Assembly (NCBI GenBank): GCA_028386065.3
Contig: JAKUCV010007130.1
Location: 1-64,000 of the forward strand
Source: Turnera subulata
Lineage: Eukaryota; Streptophyta; Magnoliopsida; Malpighiales; Passifloraceae
Direction: 5' to 3'
Length of the DNA: 64,000 nt
A model generated the notes under the pieces. It searched no databases and had not been told where the DNA came from. It saw only the letters and a list, made by a program, of their open reading frames with translations. This document shows, piece after piece, positions 33,035 to 44,750 of the stretch (positions are counted from its first letter, which is position 1; each line of letters opens with the position of its first letter). A program made the translations under genes and the position numbers.

Positions 33035-33568
33035 TGTTGGCCAAAGTGGCTAAGAGGGAGGGGGGTGAATTAGCCTTCTTTGATTAAAATCTAATTTGGT
33101 GTCTCCAATGCCAAAGTGTTTATGTGTTTAAGAATCCTAATGAACAAACTAATTAACACACAAGGAGGAAAGGTTAGAGAAAATTAGACACACGATTTAT
33201 AGTGGTTCGCCACGTAGGACTACCTCCACTACTCAAGGATTCCCTCTTGAGATTTCTAACTCTCACTATGATGGTTTTTCACGGGTTCAACCAAAAACTC
33301 TCAGTACAAGTTTTTTCTTAGACTAAACTCAAACTCTAAACACTCACCACAAAGCTCACCCAAGCTTTGCTTCCACTCAGAATAGGATAACACACTGAAG
33401 CTATCACTAAGTACAATTACTTTGCTTTTTCAAAAGATTACTTCACTAAGTATGTGCACAAGAAAAAGCTTCTCTCTCACTTTTGCTTCACTTGAGAACT
33501 GCAGAATGTGGCTTTTTGCTCTAACTCAGAATTTTAATATGGCAGTTCTGAGTCCCTTCTTGAATCAA

Positions 33569-34000
33569 NNNNNNNNNNNNNNNNNNNNNNNNNNNNNNNN
33601 NNNNNNNNNNNNNNNNNNNNNNNNNNNNNNNNNNNNNNNNNNNNNNNNNNNNNNNNNNNNNNNNNNNNNNNNNNNNNNNNNNNNNNNNNNNNNNNNNNNN
33701 NNNNNNNNNNNNNNNNNNNNNNNNNNNNNNNNNNNNNNNNNNNNNNNNNNNNNNNNNNNNNNNNNNNNNNNNNNNNNNNNNNNNNNNNNNNNNNNNNNNN
33801 NNNNNNNNNNNNNNNNNNNNNNNNNNNNNNNNNNNNNNNNNNNNNNNNNNNNNNNNNNNNNNNNNNNNNNNNNNNNNNNNNNNNNNNNNNNNNNNNNNNN
33901 NNNNNNNNNNNNNNNNNNNNNNNNNNNNNNNNNNNNNNNNNNNNNNNNNNNNNNNNNNNNNNNNNNNNNNNNNNNNNNNNNNNNNNNNNNNNNNNNNNNN
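33569..34000. other. Sequence gap (432 N)
   Basis: Unknown bases; an additional single N stands at 35801. Any reading frame crossing them is meaningless. Confidence 0.99.
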
Positions 34001-35800
34001 TCAAAAAGAACCCGGGATCAACATCCCAATATCAAACTCAGGGATCAACATCCCAATCAAACCGGCATCAACATGCCCATCACAAGTAACCCAGATCATG
34101 GCACCACAAAACAGTCACAAACCATCCGGTCGTACCTCTACTTACCACGTGACAATTATATAACCGTCATTAAAAACCAAGTCACAGGGATCGACATCCT
34201 CATCACAATTCATTAATTACCCATTTACTTATTCCAAACGACACAGAAAATCGACACGGGGATAGACATCCCAACATACCAAACAAGATTCCGGGATAAA
34301 CATCCCGAACCAAAACACATCAAAAGCAACAATCAACAATGCACAATCATCAAAACATGATAACCGAGTAATAAGGCACATATTGAAGGAAATCCATCCT
34401 CACCTGGTATGTCTCTGAAACTTCTATCCAGTCATATCCCGATACCCTATATGTACATGTAGGAATACAATAATCACTTATAATGCACAACAAAATATTA
34501 TGCATGATACCGGTTTAGAAATCGTTATACGGCTTGCCCTATCCAATTCCTTTATTATGAAATTAACCTCTTTATTCATTATACCATTTATACTAAATTT
34601 CAAATTAAAACCGAAACCGAGCTTCCTATCGATATTCTAATTATACTTAATTTTTAAATTAAAACTAAATCCAAACGGTCAAGCCAATATCCCGGCCCTT
34701 TAGTTCTTTGTCGATAAGGAAAAATATAGCATATTAAATACATGTATATATACGTATATTCATACATAAATCGATACTAGATTACACGTATATCTAGTGA
34801 CCATATTTATACATACATAGTAGGTAATTCCCATTTAACCTTATGTTTATATTTAGGTGATAAATCAAGTTGTAACTTCATTCTTTAGCTAAACATAAAT
34901 TCAGTAGGATATTTATATATAATCATTTATACACATGTGTTCATAATTCGTAGGTATTCATATTTATTTTTAGTTTACATTTGACAACTAAATCAAGTAA
35001 ATAAGTATAATTGGGCCTTTAATTATTAAGCGTCCAAATATAAATTAACTAAACCGGAATTTAAATACTATAGGTCTTTCTAATGGTCCAACACAAAATA
35101 AAATTATAAGTCGAATTACGAAATATAAATAGAATTAAGGATTAGTATTTGATTAATTAAATTAAATCTTGTTTAATTAAACAATTAGAGTCCGGGTTCG
35201 TTAACGTTGTTCGGGTTTCGTTATTAAATCCGTCAAATGCATATATATATATGTTGCGATAATATGGGCCTCCGCACGTTCGGCCCGTTTCCGAGCCCAC
35301 TTGTGCACCGAGCCCAAACCCGCGTCAAGGTATAATTCGGGTCCAAGGAATTACCCAAAGTCCGTTTCCGGGCTTGCCGGAAAAATCCCGAGGCTTCGCC
35401 GGAATGGACCCGAGACTGCCGGAATCACTGTTCACGCAGGCAGCACCTCTCGGTTACTGTTCACAGCAGCAAATGCTCCTCTATTACTGTTCACCATCCA
35501 ACCCACTACAAAGTAACACCACAACAACGTTCATCGTCCACCCACCACTCACGGCCAAAGCCTCCAAGGGGTCACCCGCAAACCACAAACGACCATCAAT
35601 CATCACTGTCGTCCACAACATCGTGTAGCCATCACCATCCCAAACCTCTAGAATCGGCAACAACATAGACCCGATCAATTCAATCGGACCTGAATCGGAT
35701 TAGGGGTAGAAAGGGAAGAATAACAAAGGGAAAAGGCAAGGACCTCAGTGGTCTTACCCACGCTACGCAGCGATGACGGTGGGAGGCAGATCGGCCTCTG
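34001..35800 (-). repeat. Misplaced fragment of the 1-9124 LTR family
   Basis: 34001-34400 is a close match to 6703-7160, including the GGGAT(N4)ATCCC dyads and the G-box CACGTG (34146-34151). The rest follows the same LTR layout (AT-rich block, then GC-rich block at 35270-35660). It lies between N runs inside the Sirevirus LTR and has no target duplication, so it is probably a contig joined or gap-filled in the wrong place. Confidence 0.7.
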
Positions 35801-36669
35801 NACTCAGAATAGGATAACACACTGAAGCTATCACTAAGTACAATTACTTTGCTTTTTCAAAAGATTACTTCACTAAGTATGTGCACAAGAAAAAGCTTCT
35901 CTCTCACTTTTGCTTCACTTGAGAACTGCAGAATGTGGCTTTTTGCTCTAACTCAGAATTTTAATATGGCAGTTCTGAGTCCCTTCTTGAATCAATATTC
36001 CTTTTTATAGATGCAGGATGGATGATGTCTTTTCAAATTTTATCCGTTGCATTTCCCTTTCCATCCAGCTGGTTTATCTTTTGAGATTCCAGATTGTCAA
36101 CGTTCATATTACCTGTTGTCACTTTCACGTTCTGACACGAGACACTCCATTCAACAGCTTTTTGTCACTGTTATCATTGTTTAGCACAGTCCTAGGTTGG
36201 ACCTAGGATTTTGAATCCATCCGACATTTGATCCATTTAAGGTAGCTTTTATCACTGATTCAGACTTCCAGAAATGGTAGGATACTAGGTTGCTTGACTA
36301 ATAATCATAGGGATTAACAAAGCCAAGGTAACATGGGTGCTTTTTGGTGAAAGCGACATCACATGTCCACTAACACCAATTTCAATCCACTTACTCATCT
36401 TCTAAGGAATTTGATCACGGGTTAGGCATTTCACATGTGAGTTGGAAATCATGTGTTAGACACTAAAGATGCTACACATAGGTTTGTCATAAACAAAACC
36501 TAATTAAATCATTTAACATATAATATAATACAATAATCATCAGTATAATTAATTGTACTTAAATGCATATTATAATAGTATGATCAATATGTCAATTTAG
36601 TGCAAGCATTATGTTAATAAACACAATTAATTAGCCTTAAACATTTTACTAATCATCATCAGATTCACA

Positions 36670-36686
36670 TTCTCTCCTTTTTTGAT
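36670..36686 (-). other. Polypurine tract of the Sirevirus
   Basis: On the minus strand AAAAAAGGAGAGAA directly precedes the 3' LTR. Similar purine motifs recur upstream in element sense at about 36756-36770 (AGGGGGAGCATA) and 36908-36925 (CCAAAAGGGGGAGAGG), as is usual in Sireviruses. Confidence 0.75.
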
Positions 36687-36952
36687 GATGACAAAGCTTA
36701 ATCTAATGTGGAGATGTGAATGCAGTGTATTTTAAACTGCCCCTCAATATATGCTCCCCCTAGGTAAAATATTTTTCTAATTTGTTCATTTTTCAAAAGA
36801 TTAGAGCATAAGGAGCAGAATATAAGACATATATTATAGAAAACACATTATATTAAATAAAACAAAATGAACATGTCGAAACACATAGATCCACATATTT
36901 CCGAAACCTCTCCCCCTTTTGGCATCACAAAAGGCACAACAAGGGTAGACAT

Positions 36953-37140
36953 ATTGGCACCGAAGATGCCAAACTAATAACAACAACAACACATATCAAA
37001 AGCAAGAACCAAATAACAGTAACAGATAGACAGATTGGCACTGAAGATGCCAAAACTAATAACAGCAACAACAGATATCAAAAGCAAGAACCAAATAACA
37101 GCATCAGATAGACAGATTGGCACTGAAAATGCCAAAACTA
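36953..37140. repeat. Tandem repeat, unit about 81 bp, 2.3 copies
   Basis: ATTGGCAC(C/T)GAA(G/A)ATGCCAAA starts at 36953, 37034 and 37116. The units include an ATCAAAAGCAAGAACCAAATAAC stretch. It lies between the env-like region and the 3' LTR of the Sirevirus. Confidence 0.9.
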
Positions 37141-37247
37141 ACAACAAAGTGCAAGGAACATAACAAGCAGATAGCAAAAGCATGAATGATCCTAGGTGAG
37201 CATCAGATTTGGATGGCCTTAAATAAAAGTCAGACACTAGCAGATTT

Positions 37248-39134
37248 CTAGCCCAACGAGGAATCAGAGGACTCGTCATCTTTAGTCGAATCTCCATGCT
37301 CAGCAATCAACAAATCCAACTGTGCTTTACCCATCTGCATAAGCTTGTTCATCATGCCCTTAAGTTCAAGCAACTCTTCTTTTACATCCTTCATTTCTTC
37401 AGTGAGAGCCTCAATGCGAGCATCCTTAGAATTACTAGACTGAGTGACATAAAAGACCCCATACTTATTTTTCTTGATCTTCATCTTAGTGAGAGTAGAT
37501 GTGCAAATGGACTTACCAAGGACAGGATGATGCGCATTAGTGGGAATTACCTGAAAATGTTGAGTAATCAGAGTGATGAGGTTTTCATAAGGCCAAGAAA
37601 AATTTAGCAGGAGATGATGAAAGATGGTGAAGCTGTAATCCACTGGGCTATTCGTCAATAAACATCCCAGAAGCCACATGTCATGAGTCTTAAGCAGAGT
37701 TTGGTGTCTATTTCATAGAGAGAGGACTCGAGTTATGAAGTAGAGAAGGATTCTGTGCTCGACCGATAAGTCCTGATACTCACCCTTCTAAGTGGATTTG
37801 ACCAAAAAGTATCTTTCTCTGCTTTGAAACACTTGGTGTATTGGGAATGTGAACCGAATTACCCGATGCAGTGTTATAGTATCTAATTGACCCTTTCTTC
37901 AAATTCAGTAGCTCCCTAATCAGTTTGGCGTCCACAAAGACAGACTTGCCACAAATCGAGCTTTGAATACCAACAGTATTTCCACTATCATCATGCTTGG
38001 GTATCATATATGAATGAAATTCTTGGACAAGAGTTCCATAAGCTGGTACTTAAAAAGTGGCAAATGTAGTGAGTTATGCATGTTCCAGGAGTTCCTCTAC
38101 TACAGATCCACTCAAGTCATCAAAATGAACAGTGAAGGACTTTAGGAATTTGAAATTTTGACCCAAAATTCCCGTAGCATCCTTGACATCCTCAGTAACC
38201 TGTTTTGCCCTTTTTTGAGATCTTGACAACTTCCCTGTCTTGCTGATGTGTTGAACTGTGGCTTCAACATCATCTTCTTCTTTGGGTTTGACATGTGTTT
38301 TCTCAACTATGTTGTCTTCAAAGAGTGGTGTCTCTCCAGATGAGCCCTCAGGTGTGACGTTTGGGATATGGTGATCATCATCCTTATTATCATGATCTGA
38401 GTCTGGGACATCAAGAATCATCTTTTCTTTTCCCTTTCTAGACACAATAGCTCTCAAACGTTGTGCCTTGGTGGTCTCCCGTAGAGTGCGTTTTGGCATC
38501 GTAGATGGCATAAGCTTCTTGGATCTAGAGGAAGGCTTCTTTTGTGGGACATAAGTAGTTTTGGCTCTCTTGGTAGGGTATTTTTTAGCAAGAGGGATCT
38601 TATCATCTGACAGAGTTTTCTCAGAGAAATTTTTAGGATTTTCAGGTTGATCCTCAAGAGTGGGATAACCTCAAAAATATTGGAAGTAGTAGTAGGAGGT
38701 TGGTTTTGTGGTGTTTTAGTGTTTTGGTTTTGTTTCTCAATCTCCAGCTCCTTCATAAAGTGGTTAATCATGGCTTTTCGTTTTATTGCAAGAAGTCTGG
38801 TTTGCTCTTCAGGGTCTGTAATATGTGGAGAGATGCGATATTGTGCCATGAACTGATCGGCTGTGGCAATAATATTTTCTAGTGTTTTAGCTACTTCTTG
38901 GTTAGAGATTTGTTGGGTTGGAATTGGAGAAGGAGAAGACATTTTTGTAGAGGATTGCTTTCTCTTCTTTGGAGGTTTAGGTAGGGTGTTTGGAAATTTT
39001 GTAGAGGGAGTTGATGGAGGAGGTTTAGAGTGACAAGTGGTTTTGGTGATAGAAGTTTTTGAGGTAGCTTGGACTGGAGATGGAATAATGGGTAGCTCGG
39101 TCGTGGATTTTGGAAGTGATTTAGATCTTCCCAT
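37248..39134 (-). pseudogene. Sirevirus extra (env-like position) ORF region, broken
   Basis: Open pieces at 39134-38454, 38511-38074, 38007-37780 and 37679-37248 follow one another in different frames. The first piece is Pro/Ser/Thr/Lys-rich at its N-terminus; the second is acidic; the last ends in a Lys/Glu/Leu-rich stretch likely to be a coiled coil (EALTEEMKDVKEELLELKG). Sireviruses often carry such an ORF between RNase H and the 3' LTR; its role is unproved. This copy has at least three breaks. Confidence 0.7.
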
Positions 39135-39621
39135 AGTTAGTAACGGCGAATTTATTTAGAGGAGTGAATGTAGGGATTGGTGAGGAAACAGATGGTGAGG
39201 ATAGATGGATAAGGAAAGGATATAAGTAGTACAATATTGTGTCTAATAGTTAAATAGAGGATCATTACTCCCACGATTCCGTTTTTTTACTCCAGCAAGT
39301 AATGGATATTTGGCAGACCAAAAATTCCAGTGCCCAAGATTACTATTCCCGTAAATCACGCCCACTTGTATCCTATCATAGGTGTACCTGTCTAATCATT
39401 GTTTCAACCAACTTCTTTTTTCTTAGACTAAGTTGTCACAGTGGTGTTGAAGATACCAAAGTGTTCAGATTCCCTTTCTGATCATCAACTCACATCGTGT
39501 AGACTTTTAGGCTATCTTTTTTGTCATCATCATAGCTCAAATTTTCTAGAGTGATGTGCGTATTTTGAATGCATGTTAGATGCTCTAGTAATCAAAAAAA
39601 TATACGTGGAGATCCTTGAAT

Positions 39622-39921
39622 TTAAGGAGCATTACACATACCAAGCTCCAACCGAATTTTTGTAAATTGTTTTTCTTTCAAGGGTTTTGTAAATATATTT
39701 GCAAGTTGTCTCTTGGTTGTGACAAAATCAAGTGTTATATCTTTCTTAAGCACATGATCCCTAATAAAATAGTGCCTTATTTCTATGTGTTTTGTTCTTG
39801 AGTGTTGGATGGGGTTCTTTGTTAGCTGTATAGCACTAGAACTATCACATAAAATTGATATAGTTTGAAACTTTAGACCATAGTGAAGTAGGATTTGTTT
39901 CATCCAAAGAAGTTGTGCACA
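39622..39921 (-). pseudogene. Sirevirus RNase H, C-terminal part
   Basis: ILCDSSSAIQLTKNP and HSRTKHIEIRHYFIRD are the copia RNase H motifs, ending LANIFTKPL. It is in frame with the RT segment but cut off from it by a TGA at about 39925. Confidence 0.85.
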
Positions 39922-39924
39922 ACA

Positions 39925-40988
39925 TCATCCTGCAGCTATATACTCGGCTTCAGTTGTTGATGTAGTAACAGAATTTTGTTTCTTACTAGACCAAAACATT
40001 AGTGATTGCCCTAAAAATTGACATGTTTCACTAGTACTTTTTCTATCAAGCATGCATCCAGCAAAGTCAGCATCATAATATCCTATTAAATTGAAGGACT
40101 CTACCTTGGGATACCAAAGACCTAAAGAGTGTGTTCCATTTAAGTACTTAAATATCCATTTAATAACCCTCAAATGAGATTCCTTGGGACATGCATGAAA
40201 ACGAGCACACAAGCACATACTGAATATAATATCAGGTCTAAATGCAGTAAGATAGAGGAGACTTCCAATCATACCTCCATATTTCTTAATGTCCACATCC
40301 TTTTTGGATTCATATTTATCAAGCTTTCTTATGGTGCTCATAGGAGTTAGGCTCACTTTGGCGTCTGTCATGCCAAACCGTTTAAGTAGCTCTTTTGTAT
40401 ACTTGGTTTGTCCAATGAAGATGCCATCATCATATTGTTTGATTTGGAATCCAAGAAAGAAATTTAGTTCCCCCATCATGCTCATCTCGAATTCGCTGTG
40501 CATTAATTTCTCAAATTCTTGACATAGAACATCATTAGTAGCTCCAAACAATATATCATTAACATAAATTTGTACAATAATTAAGTCACTCTTTTGGTGT
40601 TTTACAAAGAGCGTTGAATCAACTTTACCTCTAACAAAATTTTGTGAGAGAAGAAATAAACTTAACCTGCCATACACCCTTGGAGCTTGTTTGAGTCCAT
40701 ACAAAATCTTTTTAAGTTATAAATATGATTTGGATGCTCATAGTCTTCAAAATCGGGAGGTTGCTCAACATGCACCTCTTCCATAATGACACTATTCAGG
40801 AAGGCACTCTTCACATCTATTTGGTAGAGTTTAAAGGATTTGTAGGATGCAAAAACTAGTAGCATTCGAATAAACTCAAGGCAAGGCACGGGTAAAAATG
40901 TTTCATCAAAGTCAATTCCTTCTTCTTGGTTGTATCCTTGTGCCATAAGTCTTTCTTTGTTCCTTGTCACATTTATTGCCTCATTCAA
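39925..40988 (-). pseudogene. Sirevirus reverse transcriptase, broken
   Basis: Two overlapping segments, 40988-40662 and 40704-39925, in different frames. Recognisable: EEGIDFDETFLPV, FKLYQIDVKSAFLN, VEQPPDF, YGLKQAPR, LNGTHSLGLWYPK, and TTEAEYIAAG at the start of RNase H. The catalytic YVDD box reads YVND, so one metal-binding Asp is lost. The element cannot be active by itself. Confidence 0.88.
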
Positions 40989-41146
40989 TTTGTTCCTAAA
41001 TACCCATTTAGTTCCAATTATTGGATAATTGGTGGGTCTAGGACCTAATTCCCAAACATTAATTTCTCAAATTGATTGAGTTCTTCTTGTATAGCCATCA
41101 CCTAATTTTCATCGTTGATAGCATCACTGATATTCTTGGGTTGAAT

Positions 41147-43001
41147 TTATGATAGAAAAGCTTGATGGAAATTGAGATTGTGCAAGGAGGCTCTTGTAGT
41201 TACTCCCTTAGATGGATCTCTAATGATGTTACTGGTTGAAAGCTCTTTTGGCACCTTTAATGTCGAAGTTTTAGGAATAGCAGATGGTGTAGTTTGTGAA
41301 TTGGTTTCATTTGGAATTGCAATATCAGTTGGCAATTCATCCTTCTTTTCGATCTCAACTAAATTTTCAGGATCAACAATGATGTCTCCTGACTGTTGAT
41401 TCTGGCTAAACACATTCTCAACAAAGTCATCATTGTTAGTTGACTCAAGTTCATCAAATACCACATATATTGATTCCTCAACAATGAGAGTTCCTTTATT
41501 GTAAATCCTATATGCTTTACTCCCAGTTGAGTATCCTAGAAACACACCATCATCAGATTTAGCATCAAACTTTCCTATTGAATCCTTGGTATTCAGTATG
41601 AAGCATTTTGACGCAAAGACTTTGAAGTAACTTATGTTTGATTTTCTATCATGCCAAAACTCATATGGTGTTTTCTCAAGTTGTGATTTAATGGTTACTC
41701 TATTCAGAATATAGCAAGCAGTGTTTACGGCTTCAGCCCAAAAATAAGTTGGCAAGTTTTGTTCATTTAGCATTGTTCTTGCCATCTCTTGCAAGGTTCG
41801 GTTTTTTCTCTCTACTACCCCATTTTGTTGAGGAGTTTGAGGTATCGAAAATGTATATTCAATGCCATGTTTATCACAAAAATGATTAAAGACAAGGTTA
41901 TCAAATTCACCACTATGGTCACTCCTAATCTTGGTTAGTTTATACTCCCTCCGTTTCAATATAACTGTCGTTCTAGGTTTTTTTATTTTTTTCATATTAA
42001 TTAATGTTTTGCAATAATTGATGTATGTCAGATTTTTTTTCCCAATTTACCCCTATTAATTAAAGTCTCTAACAACCTAACTACTACAACCTAACAACCT
42101 AGCTAGTACTAAGGTAATTATTACGATCTTAAATTAAAGATTACTATCCTTGTTCATTATTCGTTCCATGTGAGGAGGATTTGACAGACAACCACTCATT
42201 AAGAAGCAACTATGAACAGAGATATGGAAGAAAACCAATGATGCTAGGGATAGCTGCAGCATTTAATTCTTCGGTAGACATGAACAATTTTTTTTAGATT
42301 AATTATTATTGGGATAAAACCTTTGGCTGATTTGGATTGACTGGGAGAAAAAATAGGACTCTAGAACATAGAACCTATAACATAGGTCGTAAAAATTTGT
42401 ATTTTTATTAAAGGGTACTTTAGACCCTTTAAGATAAATTTGTTGGTATCAAGATAAATCATTACATTTCTTAATTATTGTGCCATAACCTAGAACGATA
42501 GTTATATTGAAACGGAGGGAGTAACCTTTTTTTATTTTGGAGCTTTCTTATTAAAGAAGCAAATTCATAAAGTTCATGGTTTTTTTGTGAGAGAACCCAT
42601 GTCAAATGAGAGTAGTCATCAACAATAATAAAAGTGTACCACTTACCTCCAAGACTTACCACTTTAATAGGTCCAAAGAGGTCAAGATGTAGTAGCTCAA
42701 GTGGTTTAGTAGTGGAGATACACTTTTTAGGCTTAAAGGAACTTTTGAATTGCTTTCCAATTTGGCTTACATGACATACTTTCTCATTTTCAAACTTCAG
42801 CATAGGTAGCCCCCTCACAAGTTCCTTCTTTTGAAGATTTGCAATAAGTTCATGATGTGCATGCTCCAATCTTCTATGCCAAAGCACATGTGTCTTAACA
42901 TTACCTATTTTCAGTACCTTCCCTTTCGATTTGTTGCCGAAGGTGACAGAACCTTTTCCTCTCGAGTTCAGGGATGAAAACTTGGACATATCACCCGCCA
43001 T
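41147..43001 (-). pseudogene. Sirevirus integrase, split by a MITE
   Basis: 43001-42522 holds the pre-integrase finger (WHRRLEHAHHELIANL..C), KPLELLHLDLFGP and WYTFIIVDDYSHLTW. After the MITE, 41944-41147 continues with IRSDHSGEFDN and the FSIPQTPQQNGVVERKNRTL motif (DDE core), then the GKFDAKSDDGVFLGYS block. The second Cys of the finger region reads CHVSQIG, where a Cys is expected. The ends near 41995 and 42471 are inside the MITE and are not integrase. Confidence 0.88.
41943..42523. mobile_element. Stowaway-like MITE inside the Sirevirus integrase
   Basis: The 577-bp element (41945-42521) begins CTCCCTCCGTTTCAATATAA and ends with the inverse; the terminal inverted repeats are about 35 bp with few differences. 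TA on both sides (41943-41944 and 42522-42523) is the target duplication of Tc1/mariner-type elements. No transposase frame is present, so it needed a transposase in trans. Confidence 0.9.
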
Positions 43002-43592
43002 ATGTCTTGAGTAACCACTATCGAGTACCCACTCATCCCATTTAACCTGTTACAATATCAAGTCTTAGTTACTCAGACATCCTTGGGTCCTTGTGAATTA
43101 GTTTTGGTACCTTTGGGTACCCATATGACTTGATGGGACAATGCTTTTTCTTAAAAATGCAATTTTTTATTTTGTGTCCATTCCTATTACAATAGTGGCA
43201 AGTGATATTGTAACTAGAAGTTGGTCTAATGAAATTAGTTTCATGATTCTTTTTAGTCCTCTATATTTTCGAGGATGGATCTAAACTTACTTGATTTTTA
43301 AACACATGGTGTGTGGCTCCTAGTCCAATCTTTTGTAATGTGTGTCTTTGTTGACTTAGGAACATTTCCAAGCCTTTACTACCATGATCAAACTTTTCGA
43401 GCATACTTTTTAGACTTTCCACAGTCTTTTTCAAATTTAGATTTTCTTGTGAGAGTTTTGCATTATCTTCTTTGTATGTAATGATTTATTGCTCAAGATC
43501 CTTTTGTGACTTAATGAGAGTTTCTTTATCCGCTTTGGCGTCTTCAAAGCCATTTGTGCATGAAGTTAGTTTCTTAGTGATTTCTTCATTTT
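43002..43592 (-). pseudogene. Sirevirus gag end / protease region, eroded
   Basis: A knuckle-like CHYCNRNGH can be read near 43190 on the minus strand, but no continuous frame survives and I cannot place a protease active site with confidence. Confidence 0.4.
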
Positions 43593-44638
43593 TTAACATA
43601 CACTCTTTCTTTCTAATTCTAATGTCTCAACTTTCTTTCTTAATGTTTTATTTATCTTAGCCATTATTTTAAAATTTTCATATAGCTCATCATATGCATC
43701 ATGCAACTCATCTAAGGTAAAGCTTAAAGAATTAGTGTGATTTACCTCGTTTTCTTCTTGCGCCATTAGGTAAAGATTGGTTGATTCCTCTTCCTCCGAT
43801 TCATCATCTGAGTCAAGGTCATCCCATGTGGCCATGGCTTTCTTCTCTTTATTCTTGAAGTTGTCGAACTTGAGTTTTCGTATGTTGGGATATTGGGCTT
43901 GTGCGCGGGTTGATTGCAACCATAGCACAAGAGTTGCTCTTTCTTTGACTCATCAATTTTCACACCTCTGAAATTTCTTCGCTTGAGGTTTTTATTTTTT
44001 AGAAACTTGACAAATTTCCTTGTGATTAGGACTACATCTGGATCACTTTTCGAATCACTCTCATGAGTTGTCTTGAGAGCTATATTCTTCTTCTTCTTTG
44101 CTTTTTCTTCAAATTTTGACCTATGAACTATGAGGTTCCCCATTAGTTCATTGTAGGTGAGGGCGTTCATGTCTTTGGCTTCTTCAATAGTGGTAACCTT
44201 TGGTTCCCATTCAGTAGGAAGAGATCAAAAGATTTTTGTTACCTTTTCTTTCGTTATAATGGTCTTGCCAAGACAAGCCAAATTATTGCACAAGATGGTG
44301 AACCTTGTGTCAAGGTCTTGGATTGTTTCATTTGGCTGCATCTGAAATAGCTCGAATTCTCTCATCAACCGATTCATCTTGGATTCCTTGACCTGATTAG
44401 TTCCTTCATGTGCAACATAAAGGAGGTTCCAAATTTTGTTTGCTGTTTCATATGATCTTACGCTCTCAAATTCGGCCTCACTGATGCCACAAAGGAGTAC
44501 ATTTTTGGCTTGGGCATCTAATCTTGCTTTCTTCATTTCACCTTTACTCCAGAATTGCATGTCTTTGGTTGGACGTGAGTATGGTGAATTCATAACTTGC
44601 CACATCTCTAGATCCTTTCCCTTAAGAAAGATCTTCAT
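43593..44638 (-). pseudogene. Sirevirus gag, broken
   Basis: 44638-44225 carries the gag core (KARLDAQAKNVLLCGIS, NKIWNLLYVAHEGTNQVKES, MNRLMREFELFQM). 44170-43766 and 43928-43593 continue in other frames with Lys/Glu/Ser-rich stretches, a degenerate Cys-His knuckle (CYGCNQPAHK), and a coiled-coil-like end (INKTLRKKVETLELERK). Two or more frameshifts. Confidence 0.8.
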
Positions 44639-44733
44639 GCGGAACTTCCAATGATCAAAGGTGCAATGTTGATGTTGTTCCTCTCAAATGCCATGATTTT
44701 GTGTCCTAGAGGTTAATCCACAGATGGAGATTT

Positions 44734-44748
44734 CTTGTTCCGCTACCA
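44734..44748 (-). other. Primer-binding site of the Sirevirus
   Basis: TGGTAGCGGAACAAG on the minus strand, two bases after the 5' LTR terminal CA. It shares the TGGTAGCGGA core with the two other LTR elements in the window. Confidence 0.65.
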
Positions 44749-44750
44749 AT

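Larger units (their letters stand above)
33035..36669 (-). repeat. 3' LTR of the Sirevirus, interrupted by an assembly artefact
   Basis: 33035-33374 plus 35802-36669 (1208 bp) align with the right LTR (1203 bp). Between them lie an exact copy of 35802-35995 (at 33375-33568), 432 N, and 1.8 kb of unrelated repeat. On the minus strand the LTR runs TGTGAATCTGATG...GGCCAACA. Confidence 0.88.

Noticed and set aside
33422..34216. A 264-codon opening on the plus strand.
   Set aside because: It crosses 432 N and joins two unrelated pieces; an artefact.
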